The notes beneath the pieces were generated by a model. It saw only the letters and a list, made by a program, of their open reading frames with translations. It did not search any database and was not told the DNA's origin. A DNA stretch of 64,000 nt, taken from contig WQZB01000004.1 in NCBI GenBank assembly GCA_009780955.1, positions 52,546 through 116,545 of the forward strand. The letters run 5' to 3'. This document shows positions 1 to 8,205 of the stretch, one piece after another; positions within the stretch are counted from its first letter, which is position 1; each line of letters starts with the position of its first letter. The translations under genes and the position numbers were made by a program. This DNA comes from Polyangiaceae bacterium (lineage in GTDB: Bacteria; Myxococcota_A; Polyangia; Polyangiales; Polyangiaceae).

Positions 1-625
1 CAAATCGAACGTTCGTTAGCTTTGGTAACTTGCGATCTTCGGGCGCGATGACAGGCAGTGCCAAAGGGGCAGCTCGGGGAACCTCCACGTGGGTCCGATA
101 GCGATCGGCAAGAGTCGCGCGAGCGTCATCGGCAAGAGCCTTGAGCCACCAGTGGAAGATTGGAAGCTCGAGATCCCCGGCAGGGGTCGACAGCAGGGCG
201 AGGCTTTCCCAAAGTGGGCGCCTTACAGCCCAGCGCCCGCCATGCCCATGCACAATGCACGCACCAACGTACGCGGCGCCGTGCACGACGAAGTTGAAAA
301 GCGCGCTGTCGGCAGTGCCCACCTGGCCTTCGGCGAGGAGCCGATCGCGCGCCTCTTTCGTGAGCTGCATGCTGAGCCGATGAATGCTTGCGTCGGTGGT
401 GTCGAGCGTGAGATCTTCGGCGCGAAGGCCGAGCGCCAGAGGAGCCATGGCAACGAAAACTCGTGCCGCGTCGTCGAGATGCGCCTCGAGGTGCGGGTTG
501 CGTGCAGGGTTCGCGTTGGTGCTGCGTGCGCGGCCAAGATCGGCCCGCGCGTCGTCAGGGTAGAGCGGCCAAAAGACCTCACGAAAGAGCGACTCAGCGG
601 TGACGGCAGCGTTGGAAGCGGACAT
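1..625 (-). CDS. Hypothetical protein, N-terminal part (runs off the left edge)
   Basis: The minus strand is open from an ATG at 625 to the first base of the window with no stop, giving at least 208 residues. The protein begins MSASNAAVTAESLFREV and contains HLEAHLDDAARVF and FHWWLKALADD. It is helical and Leu/Ala-rich, with protein-like composition and GC-rich third positions, unlike the plus-strand frames across the same bases. I recognise no family. Its start is divergent from, and very close to, the next gene, so the two may share a promoter region. The C-terminus is outside the window, so function cannot be judged. Confidence 0.6.
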   Translation of the reverse strand, partial: MSASNAAVTAESLFREVFWPLYPDDARADLGRARSTNANPARNPHLEAHLDDAARVFVAMAPLALGLRAEDLTLDTTDASIHRLSMQLTKEARDRLLAEGQVGTADSALFNFVVHGAAYVGACIVHGHGGRWAVRRPLWESLALLSTPAGDLELPIFHWWLKALADDARATLADRYRTHVEVPRAAPLALPVIAPEDRKLPKLTNVRF

Positions 626-653
626 AGCTCTCGATAAGGATTACGGTGACATC

Positions 654-1589
654 GTGCTCACACCCGACATTCGCTTCGAGGGGTGGACGACCGAGACTTG
701 GACGCGCTTCGTAACGCTACATCATTCGCATCAATCTGGGCCATTGCCCAATCGTGAACATTCGCGACCGCACGGTGGGGTCATCGCCATTCACGAGCGC
801 GGCCGCCTCAAAAAGCTTTTTCACACGAGCATCGGGCGGCTCGATCCGCGTGCTACGTGGCCCACGGATCTGCCCGGGCTTGCACGATCTCACCGTGCGC
901 GCTGGGCGCTGTCAGCCGAGGCCGGCGCACTTGAAGAGTTGAGTGAGCGCTTCGGCGCGCGCCTAAAGCAATCGCACAACCTTACCGCGCAGGCGCTCCT
1001 CATTGTCACCATTGTGTGCGAGCTCATGGAAGAAGAAAAAATTGAATGCTGGCCAAGGTACCTTCACGACCTTCGCGGCGTAACCCCTCCCACCGAGCCA
1101 ATGGTTCGCCACGCGCTCGATGCCATTTGCCCGAATGGATTCGCCATGGTGCTCGGGCTCTTTCACCACGGCGAGATCTGGACTGCGGCGGTCGCGCGTC
1201 GGCGTGGTGAGGGCTTCGATATGCTTGCTGGCCCCGAAGAACTTCGCCCGCGCGTGGGTGGTTTGTCGGGCGACTGGCAGCGGGACTCTCGCTATCTCGG
1301 TCGCGCGGTAGAAGAGCACTATGCGCCACTCGCACTTGGCTGCTTCTCCGAGGTCGATCGCTTCCGCGAGCTCTCGGCGAAGGCGCGGCCTAGTGCTTGG
1401 GTCCGCGCCGCAATCGCGCGCGATGTCGTGATCTCGCCCATGCCAAGGATCACGCGCTTTGCCATGGGCGTGGACGGCGCACGTTTCGCGTTCGACATTT
1501 TCCGGTCCGTCGCTCGCCAAAGCGAGTGGTTGGAGCGTCTCGATCCGGCTGGTGTACTTGGCGCGCTTCGCGCGCTGCTTCGACGCTAA
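654..1589 (+). CDS. Hypothetical protein (about 311 residues)
   Basis: Unknown soluble protein with no motif I can name; it has no signal peptide or membrane segment. It contains hydrophobic helices such as AQALLIVTIVCELMEEE and a C-terminal FDIFRSVARQSEWLERL region. The frame is open from a GTG at 600, but that start would overlap the divergent upstream gene by 26 bases. A GTG at 654, with a weak AAGGA about 13 bases upstream, avoids the overlap and is used here. The stop at 1589 is certain. It is followed at once by the secreted nuclease gene, so co-transcription is possible. Confidence 0.6.
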   Translation: MLTPDIRFEGWTTETWTRFVTLHHSHQSGPLPNREHSRPHGGVIAIHERGRLKKLFHTSIGRLDPRATWPTDLPGLARSHRARWALSAEAGALEELSERFGARLKQSHNLTAQALLIVTIVCELMEEEKIECWPRYLHDLRGVTPPTEPMVRHALDAICPNGFAMVLGLFHHGEIWTAAVARRRGEGFDMLAGPEELRPRVGGLSGDWQRDSRYLGRAVEEHYAPLALGCFSEVDRFRELSAKARPSAWVRAAIARDVVISPMPRITRFAMGVDGARFAFDIFRSVARQSEWLERLDPAGVLGALRALLRR

Positions 1590-1612
1590 CGAATCGTTGC
1601 TAACGAAGTTGT

Positions 1613-2527
1613 ATGTACCATCCCGCTTTCGATAAAGCGAGAGACAGGATGGAATTGCGATCGATGCGGCAACGGCCAAAGTACCTGTACATCGTGCTGG
1701 CGAGCTCGATTTTTTTCTTGCTCGCCACGTTGGGCGCGTGTTGGGTTGCAAAAACCGCAGCCACGCCGCCGGCACCCGCGCCACTCGCGCATGGCATCGA
1801 GAGCAGCATTCACGTTGCGCTCGGCATCCCGAAAGACGCGGACGATTCCGACGACTGGCTCATGGACAAAGAGGTTTTCGTTGTATCTTACAATCCGCAG
1901 CTCAACACACCAAACTGGGTCGCGTGGAACCTGAGCGATCGTTACCTTGGCTCCTCACCGCGCACGTCCGCCTTCCACTCGGACATGGCGCTGCCAACGT
2001 CGTTTTACGTTGTAAAAGACGAGGACTACGCGGGCAGCGGCTACGATCGCGGGCACTTATGCCCCTCGGCCGATCGCAGCCTCGACAGCGCGATGAACAA
2101 GGCCACCTTCGTGCTGACCAACGCCCAGCCGCAGAATCATGGGCTCAATGCCGGGCCTTGGGAAAAACTCGAGACTCGCGAACGAGAGCTCGCTAAGGTC
2201 GGCAAGGAGCTCTACGTCGTGGCCGGCGGCATTTTCGACGCGGAGCCCGAACGGATTGGCAAAGACAGCAATCGTGCACACCAGATTGCCGTTCCGCGTG
2301 CAAACTACAAAATTATCGTTGTCCTCGAACGTGGACAAGACGCGCGCTCGGTCGAGCCGAACACACCGGTCATCGCGGCCATCATGCCGAATAGCCGCGA
2401 CGCGAGCCTGCACGACTGGCCCTTTTACCAGGTAAGTGTTCGCGCGATTGAAGAGGCGACGGGTTATGATTTCTTATCGCGTGTTCCGAAGAGTATTCAG
2501 AATATCATCGAAAACCGATCGCCATAG
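1613..2527 (+). CDS. DNA/RNA non-specific endonuclease (NUC1 family), membrane-anchored or lipoprotein
   Basis: Contains the signature YDRGHLCPSADR, in which the His of the DRGH motif is the general base of this Mg-dependent nuclease family, followed by NAQPQNHGLNAGPW carrying the metal-binding Asn. The N-terminus has a basic stretch (RQRPKYLY), a hydrophobic segment and a possible lipobox LGAC, so the enzyme is probably exported and anchored, degrading nucleic acid outside the cytoplasm. ATG codons at 1613, 1649 and 1664 are all in frame; the last two give a more usual signal-peptide N-region. The 3' end overlaps the convergent elbB gene by 23 bases. Family assignment is firm, cellular location inferred. 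Confidence 0.88.
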   Translation: MYHPAFDKARDRMELRSMRQRPKYLYIVLASSIFFLLATLGACWVAKTAATPPAPAPLAHGIESSIHVALGIPKDADDSDDWLMDKEVFVVSYNPQLNTPNWVAWNLSDRYLGSSPRTSAFHSDMALPTSFYVVKDEDYAGSGYDRGHLCPSADRSLDSAMNKATFVLTNAQPQNHGLNAGPWEKLETRERELAKVGKELYVVAGGIFDAEPERIGKDSNRAHQIAVPRANYKIIVVLERGQDARSVEPNTPVIAAIMPNSRDASLHDWPFYQVSVRAIEEATGYDFLSRVPKSIQNIIENRSP

Positions 2528-3188
2528 CAGCAACCATCCACTCGACGAGTTTGTCGATTCCAGCGGCAACGGGCGCGATGGATGGGCCCAGCATGTACGC
2601 CGGGGTGGAAACGAGCTTCAACCTTTCGTCGACGACAATTTCGTCGACCGGGCAGTCGACATGAACGCTGCCCATCGCCTCCAGAGCCGCCGCCGTCTCG
2701 CGATCATTGCCAATCGTGAGGCGCGGGTGATGGCTGCCAAGCACTTTCGCGGCGATCACGGGAGCGATGCACATGAAACCCATTGGCTTATTTGCGGCTT
2801 GCATCTCGCGAATCAGCCGCGCCACGTGCGGCTCGACTTTCATCGCTTTGCCGTCGGTGGCGAAGGTGCACAGGTTCATGGCAGCCCCAAAACCACCCGT
2901 GAAAATGAGGGCATCGAGCTCCGTCGCATGAACGCCCGCAATCGCACGAATCTGCCCTCGAGCAATACGAGCCGCCTCAACGAGCACCCGGCGCTGCTCG
3001 ACTTCGACCGGCTTGTTCGTGATGTGATCGATCACTTTCGCCTGCGCAACATCAGGGGCCATGGCGACCGCTGTGGCCCCGGCCCTATCGAGGGATAATA
3101 GCGTCAGGGTTGCCTCGTGAATTTCCGCGCCATCCAGATAGCCGCAACCGGCCAATATCACTCCGACTTTCTTCTTTTCGGCAGACAT
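2505..3188 (-). CDS. elbB: ElbB/ES1-family class I glutamine amidotransferase-like protein (glyoxalase III-like)
   Basis: A 227-residue protein close to the family length. It has VGVILAGCGYLDGAEIHEA at the N-terminus, TGGFGAAMNLCTFA in the middle and the nucleophile-elbow region KPMGFMCIAPVIAAKVLG. The DJ-1/PfpI-like fold and the MCIAP cysteine match ElbB, described as a glyoxalase with a historical 'isoprenoid biosynthesis' label. The ATG at 3188 is preceded by GGAGGG at good spacing. It lies 36 bases downstream of aspS on the same strand, so the two may be co-transcribed. Confidence 0.88.
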   Translation of the reverse strand: MSAEKKKVGVILAGCGYLDGAEIHEATLTLLSLDRAGATAVAMAPDVAQAKVIDHITNKPVEVEQRRVLVEAARIARGQIRAIAGVHATELDALIFTGGFGAAMNLCTFATDGKAMKVEPHVARLIREMQAANKPMGFMCIAPVIAAKVLGSHHPRLTIGNDRETAAALEAMGSVHVDCPVDEIVVDERLKLVSTPAYMLGPSIAPVAAGIDKLVEWMVAAMAIGFR

Positions 3189-3224
3189 CGCTTCCCTCCT
3201 CCAGTCAAAAATTCGATTCGGCTC

Positions 3225-5105
3225 CTATTGAGGCTCCACAATGCGGATATGCAACTCCCGTAGCTGCTCGGCGTCGAGCCTGCTCGGCGCGTCGGTCATC
3301 GGATCGGTTCCACGCTGCGTTTTGGGGAACGGAATGACATCGCGAAGGCTCTGCGCGCCCGACAAGAGCATCGACAAGCGGTCCATACCAAGCGCAATGC
3401 CGCCGTGCGGTGGCGCGCCGAAACGCAAAGCGTCGAGCAAGAAGCCGAATTTCTCGCGCGCCTGTTCGTCGGAGATGCCTAGCGCGCGAAAAACTTTCGC
3501 TTGAATATTTGGATCGTGCAGGCGAATCGAGCCTCCGCCAATCTCGAAACCATTGAGCACCAGATCGTAGCGGTAGCAAAGGACCTTGCCCGGATCTTTT
3601 TCGAGCCAATCGATGCATTCATCGTGCGGGCGCGTGAACGCATGGTGGGCGGCTACCCATGCTTTCGCCTCGTCGTCGTATTCGAACAAGGGAGGGTTGG
3701 TAACCCAAAGAAACTCGAAGTTGCCTCCATGGCCGCTTTCGGGAATGAGGCCCAGCTTCTTTGCAAGGTGAACGCGAAGATTCGCCATGACGGTTTGGAC
3801 GGTTGATTCTTTTCCAAATTGAAAGAAAACCAAATCTCCCGTTTTCGCGCCGACGGCATGGTTTATTTCTTCGCGCGCTTCCGGAGCCACGGTTTTTCCG
3901 AGCGGAGACTGCGCCCATTGACCTGCCTCGTCGATTTTTGCGCGCGCAAGGCCTTTGGAGCCCATGCCTTTGACGAAATCTTCGAGCTTGTCGAGCTCGG
4001 CACGCGATAGCTTGCTCGCGAACTGGGCTGGAACGCGCATGGCTTTGATGATTTCCGCGGGCAGATCGGCGCGGTATTCGCCGCTCTTGAATTTGTCGGC
4101 AATCGGCGAAAAAAGTGCAACGTTCGCACCGCCATGCTTCACGACAATTTTGGTAATGTCGGTGTGCAGCATTTCGAAGCGCATATCGGGCTTGTCGTTG
4201 CCATATTTTGCCATCGATTCTTCGAAAGGCATCTGCAAAAAACGCCCACTTGGATATTTTTGCTTCAAATCAATGCCAAGAACCTCTTTCCAAATCTTGA
4301 AAATAAGCCCCTCCATCACCTTGAACACATCGTCTTGGTTGATGAAGGACATCTCCACGTCAATCTGCGTAAACTCCGGTTGGCGATCGAGGCGCAAAGC
4401 CTCGTCGCGGAAGCATTTGACGATTTGAAAATATCGGTCGAAACCCGCCACCATATAAAGCTGCTTGAAAAGCTGCGGGCTTTCGGCAAGCGCGTAGAAC
4501 TTGCCGGCGCTCATGCGACTTGGCACAAGGAAGTTTCGCGCGCCTCCTGGTGTGTATTTCACCATGAACGGTGTTTCGAGTTCGAGAAAGCCTTGCGCAT
4601 CGAAGTAGCTTCGAACGGCTTGGTTGATCTTGTGGCGAATACGCAGCGTTTTTTGCAGCGGTGCGCGCCGCAAATCGAGGTAACGGTATTGAAGGCGCTT
4701 TTCTTCGCCGGTATCCACGGCGTCGGTGATTTCAAAAGGTGGGGTGTCGCTTTTGTTGAAAATGACGAGCTCAATCGCGTGAACCTCGATCTCGCCCGTA
4801 TCGAGTCGCGGATTTTTGTTGGCACCTCGGCTTACAACCTTGCCGCGCACACCAATCACCCATTCGCTGCGAAGGGCCCTGGCGCGCTCGTACGATTCCT
4901 TTGGCTGCGCGGCATGACCGGACAGATTGGGGTCGAAAACGATTTGCGTGATGCCATCGCGGTCGCGAAGGTCAACGAAAACGCATCCGCCGTGGTCACG
5001 GTAACTTGCAACCCAACCAAAGAGAACAGTTTCCTTGCCTTCGTCTGCGGCACGAAGATCGTTACAACGGTGAGTGCGTTTGAGCTCGTCGATGAAGCGG
5101 GCCAT
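3225..5105 (-). CDS. aspS: Aspartate--tRNA ligase (bacterial type, AspRS)
   Basis: A 626-residue class II synthetase. The N-terminal OB-fold anticodon-binding domain includes GWVASYRDHGGCVFVDLRDR. Motif 2 is around FRDEALRLDRQPEFTQIDVE, the bacteria-specific GAD insertion follows at roughly residues 310-420, and motif 3 is GIALGMDRLSMLL. The open frame continues upstream to 5363, but homology begins at MARFIDELKRTHRCNDLR, so the ATG at 5105 is the start. Only 26 bases separate it from the divergent membrane-protein gene. Whether it also charges tRNA-Asn depends on whether AsnRS or GatCAB occurs elsewhere in the genome. Confidence 0.96.
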   Translation of the reverse strand: MARFIDELKRTHRCNDLRAADEGKETVLFGWVASYRDHGGCVFVDLRDRDGITQIVFDPNLSGHAAQPKESYERARALRSEWVIGVRGKVVSRGANKNPRLDTGEIEVHAIELVIFNKSDTPPFEITDAVDTGEEKRLQYRYLDLRRAPLQKTLRIRHKINQAVRSYFDAQGFLELETPFMVKYTPGGARNFLVPSRMSAGKFYALAESPQLFKQLYMVAGFDRYFQIVKCFRDEALRLDRQPEFTQIDVEMSFINQDDVFKVMEGLIFKIWKEVLGIDLKQKYPSGRFLQMPFEESMAKYGNDKPDMRFEMLHTDITKIVVKHGGANVALFSPIADKFKSGEYRADLPAEIIKAMRVPAQFASKLSRAELDKLEDFVKGMGSKGLARAKIDEAGQWAQSPLGKTVAPEAREEINHAVGAKTGDLVFFQFGKESTVQTVMANLRVHLAKKLGLIPESGHGGNFEFLWVTNPPLFEYDDEAKAWVAAHHAFTRPHDECIDWLEKDPGKVLCYRYDLVLNGFEIGGGSIRLHDPNIQAKVFRALGISDEQAREKFGFLLDALRFGAPPHGGIALGMDRLSMLLSGAQSLRDVIPFPKTQRGTDPMTDAPSRLDAEQLRELHIRIVEPQ

Positions 5106-5131
5106 GAGGGTTTCGGGATATAGCAGCGCCA

Positions 5132-6925
5132 ATGGGGAATAGAACTCGTTTTGACAAACTTCTCCTCGCTGGCTCGGCGCTCGCGGCGGCGGCGTACGCA
5201 GCGCACGGCGCCAGGTCTGTCGCGCCCGCTTCCCACGACGAGGCAGTGATCCGTGTGGTCGGGCTCGGCTACACTGGGCCTTTTCGCGCACTTGACACGT
5301 TTGTCTCTTCGATCGCCATGCTGCTGCCAGTGGGCACGCGCGCACTGCGGGCAGGACTTGCAAGCGCTGTCGTCACCGGGCTCGCCACAGCTGCAAGCTG
5401 CGAGGTAGCGCGCGCTGCCGTTGCCAAGGTGACCCAAGGCTCGAGCAAGCTCGGGTCAAGCGTTGCGGCGGCCATGGTGCTTGCAACAACGCTTGGCTCA
5501 ACCTGGCAAACCGAGGGCAGCGCACCAGGAGGATCGGTCGTTGGGGCGCTTCTGGTTTTGCTGGCCCTCGCCACGAACATGTCAATGCGCCATGCACACG
5601 TCTCACCGGCCAAGGACGATCCGCGTGACCATGTGCATCATACACAATTCATGGCCCTACTTTTGGGCCTTTCCGCAAGCTACGAACCACTCGTCTTCGC
5701 TTCCGTGGCTGCTGCGTGCGCACCGTGGATCGCGCGGTTCGACAGGCGCGCAATCGTTCGCGTGCTCGTAACTTTCGCGCTCGGCCTTGCGCCGCTCGGG
5801 TTTGGTTTCGCGCTGTCGCGTCGCGATCCAGAAATGAGCCTTCTTCCCTCGGCCTTTGGCGGCGCACTACCCGAGCACGGGACTTCGTCTGGGCCGTCTG
5901 CACGCGAGGCGTTCGCATCGCTGGTGAGCTCGGAGGCCAGCACGGTGCTCGTCATTGCAGCCGCGATTGGCGTGGTCATCGCAGCATCGAGCCCTCTGGC
6001 GCGGCGTAGTCTCATATCCCTCGTTAGCGTCATTGTCGTTGGGCTGCTTTGCGTGCTCGTGGCCCCGTCGTCCGCACACACGCTTGCCCCGGTTCTCGCT
6101 GCGCTCGTTGCCGTCAATGTCTTGGCGGCCATCGCTTTGGCAAGTGGCGTTATGTACATCGCACGCGCCCGCATTCCGTTTGCACGGACGAGCGGCGCCC
6201 TAGCAGTGCTGCTCGTCCTCGTTTTGCCTGCTCGCGCCGCTGACGAATCCGCGGCTCGTCGTAAGGCTCGAATGCCGCGCGCCGAGGCGACGTGGAACGA
6301 GCTCGTGTGGGGACCTCTTGCGCCAAGCTCGGTTTTGCTCGTCTCAGATTCTTGCACGTTGCGCCGTCTCACAGCGTCGCGCGCCACTGGCGAGCTTCGC
6401 CCGGACTTGTTGGTCGTACCAACGACCAACGTGCGCTCGCGTCGCGCTTCACATGCGCTTGCAGCCGAACCAAAGCTAACCCCGCTCTACCGCAATCTGG
6501 CGCTCGGCCTGTTTCCCGACGAGAGATCGCTCTCCGAAATCGCGTCGTCTCGCCCGCTGCTTCTAACGTTCGACCCGCGTTGGGATCGCGCGCTCGCACG
6601 ACATCTGGTGCCGGTGGGTTTGATCTCGCGTTTCGAGATCGAGCCGCGCGCTGCGATCGATCGAAGCCGTGCACTCGACAAACTTCGCCCGAGTCGCGAG
6701 CGCCTTGTGCACCTGACAGAGCACAATGCGGATCTCACCGCGGCTACGGCTTCGCTTCTTCGCGTGCGCGCCATTGCTGTCGCGGCGTGCGCAGAGCGCG
6801 AGGTTCTGTCGCTCGCGCTCGAGGATCTTCGACCATTTTCGCCCAACGACGCGGTAGCCAACACGCTCGTGCGGCGGATGGTGACGAGCAAAGGTCCCAT
6901 CGAGGTGCGCGATCTTGCCCGGTAA
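5132..6925 (+). CDS. Polytopic membrane protein, DUF2723-like (glycosyltransferase-C-like fold)
   Basis: A 597-residue protein with about eight hydrophobic segments in the first 350 residues, then a soluble domain. The layout matches DUF2723 proteins: an acidic motif after the first membrane helix (ASHDEAVIRVVGLGYTGP), a helix rich in Ala/Leu with LLPVGTRALR, and a soluble part with SSVLLVSDSCTLRRL followed by RPDLLVVPT, which in the family reads as 'gD...RPDv.vv'. Such proteins resemble lipid-linked sugar transferases but their substrates are unknown. Assignment is by pattern memory and is moderately sure. The start is 26 bases from divergent aspS. Confidence 0.7.
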   Translation: MGNRTRFDKLLLAGSALAAAAYAAHGARSVAPASHDEAVIRVVGLGYTGPFRALDTFVSSIAMLLPVGTRALRAGLASAVVTGLATAASCEVARAAVAKVTQGSSKLGSSVAAAMVLATTLGSTWQTEGSAPGGSVVGALLVLLALATNMSMRHAHVSPAKDDPRDHVHHTQFMALLLGLSASYEPLVFASVAAACAPWIARFDRRAIVRVLVTFALGLAPLGFGFALSRRDPEMSLLPSAFGGALPEHGTSSGPSAREAFASLVSSEASTVLVIAAAIGVVIAASSPLARRSLISLVSVIVVGLLCVLVAPSSAHTLAPVLAALVAVNVLAAIALASGVMYIARARIPFARTSGALAVLLVLVLPARAADESAARRKARMPRAEATWNELVWGPLAPSSVLLVSDSCTLRRLTASRATGELRPDLLVVPTTNVRSRRASHALAAEPKLTPLYRNLALGLFPDERSLSEIASSRPLLLTFDPRWDRALARHLVPVGLISRFEIEPRAAIDRSRALDKLRPSRERLVHLTEHNADLTAATASLLRVRAIAVAACAEREVLSLALEDLRPFSPNDAVANTLVRRMVTSKGPIEVRDLAR

Positions 6926-6993
6926 ACCCAGCGTAGATTGACGAAGGTTGACGAAGTTGCTCTGCGATCTTACGGTAACTTGGGTAAAGGTTC

Positions 6994-7617
6994 ATGATGC
7001 ACTCCGCCGCTGCTGAAAAGTCTACGAATGAGTTCGCAACCATGACGCAGGATCCCGTGCGTGGATCTTTCGTTCAGCGCAGCTTCACGGCCATTCTCGA
7101 CGTCGCGAAGCGCATGCAACCCAGCGAGCTGCGCGACGCAGCCGCGAGTTCAACGAACCTCGAAGCCTTGGTCTCGGGGTTGCTCAAACCGGCGTCAATC
7201 GGGCTTCTGCAAGCCATTGATCCGCTCGCTCCTGCAAAGCTTCGCGGGCTTCGTGCGCGCGACGAGCTTTTCGGGGCCGAGGGCGGCACGCTGAGCGCTG
7301 CCGAGGTCGCCGAGCTGCTCGGCATCACGCGCCAGGCAGTCAACAAGCGCCGCGAAGCCCGCAAGCTAATCGGCGTTGAAATCGGACGCCGCGGCTTCCG
7401 CTACCCTGCGTGGCAATTTGCGGCGGGCGCAACGCTTGCCGGTCTCGAAGACGTGCTCACAGCCCTTCGCAACGCGCCCGCGCTAGCGCAAATGCGCTTC
7501 TTTTTATCGGGCTCGCACCACCTTGGGGGCAAGCGCCCAATCGATCTGCTTCGGAAAAAGAGCACAGCTTCCGTTCTTTCCGCCGCGAAAGCGTTTGGCG
7601 AGCACGGCACCGCGTGA
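6994..7617 (+). CDS. Xre/MbcA/ParS-like antitoxin of a RES toxin pair
   Basis: A 207-residue protein with a helix-turn-helix around LSAAEVAELLGITRQAVNKRREARKL and a following GRRGFRYPAWQF segment, which is the C-terminal toxin-binding type region (DUF2384-like) seen in antitoxins paired with RES-domain toxins. Its stop codon overlaps the GTG start of the RES gene (GTGA), so the two are translationally coupled. Antitoxins of this class neutralise the toxin and repress the shared promoter; autoregulation is inferred, not seen. The ATG pair at 6994/6997 follows a weak SD. Confidence 0.88.
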   Translation: MMHSAAAEKSTNEFATMTQDPVRGSFVQRSFTAILDVAKRMQPSELRDAAASSTNLEALVSGLLKPASIGLLQAIDPLAPAKLRGLRARDELFGAEGGTLSAAEVAELLGITRQAVNKRREARKLIGVEIGRRGFRYPAWQFAAGATLAGLEDVLTALRNAPALAQMRFFLSGSHHLGGKRPIDLLRKKSTASVLSAAKAFGEHGTA

Positions 7618-8195
7618 CAAACCATCCCAATCCACCCGCCGATTTCGCACGCCGCAAGCTTCCGCTCGTGCGCTTGCGCGGAACGTTCTACCGCATCCAC
7701 CGTGCTCACCGCGCCGCGCTCTACTTCGGCAAAGCAGGCACTTACCGCTTCGATGCACCAAGCAAAGAATTCGGCGTCCTCTACGCAGGTCGCGATATGT
7801 ATTGTGCATTCATTGAAACCTTTGGGCACGCAACCGGTGTGCGGTTCGTCGATGCCACCGAGCTCGCGGCACGCGCGCTCGCTGAAATCCGCGTGCGCCG
7901 CCCTCTTCGCTTCGTTGATTTACGCGCTTCGGGGTTAGCCCGAGTAGGTGCTGACGCGGAGTTGACTTCCGGCACCGATTACGCACTCGCGCATCGCTGG
8001 TCGCTCGCTTTTTATCGCCACCCGCAAAAACCAGACGGCATTGCGTACCGCGCGCGCCACGATCCATCGCGGGTGAGCGTGGCCATTTTCGATCGCGCCA
8101 AATCACTTTTGCGCGTAAAATCACGCACCCGGCTCGACGCTAACGCCGATAAGCTCGCTGACTTGCTCGATACCTACGATTTCGGCTTGGTATGA
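7614..8195 (+). CDS. RES-domain toxin (NAD+-degrading type)
   Basis: A 193-residue RES-domain protein. Family features visible: FYRIHRAHRAALYFG with the conserved Arg, EFGVLYAGRDMYCAFIETFGH with the conserved Tyr and Glu, and a C-terminal RLDANADKLADLLD region. RES toxins such as MbcT deplete NAD+ by phosphorolysis or hydrolysis. The start is the GTG at 7614, whose last bases form the antitoxin stop; longer reading through the antitoxin gene is an open-frame artefact. Substrate is inferred from the family. Confidence 0.9.
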   Translation: MTNHPNPPADFARRKLPLVRLRGTFYRIHRAHRAALYFGKAGTYRFDAPSKEFGVLYAGRDMYCAFIETFGHATGVRFVDATELAARALAEIRVRRPLRFVDLRASGLARVGADAELTSGTDYALAHRWSLAFYRHPQKPDGIAYRARHDPSRVSVAIFDRAKSLLRVKSRTRLDANADKLADLLDTYDFGLV

Positions 8196-8205
8196 ATCGC
8201 TGCCG

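Noticed and set aside
89..637. Plus-strand open frame of 182 codons at the left edge
   Set aside because: The minus strand over the same bases is open to the window edge with far more protein-like composition; the plus frame is its shadow.
4134..5123. Plus-strand 329-codon frame across aspS
   Set aside because: Antisense to a firmly identified AspRS; its translation has no family features.
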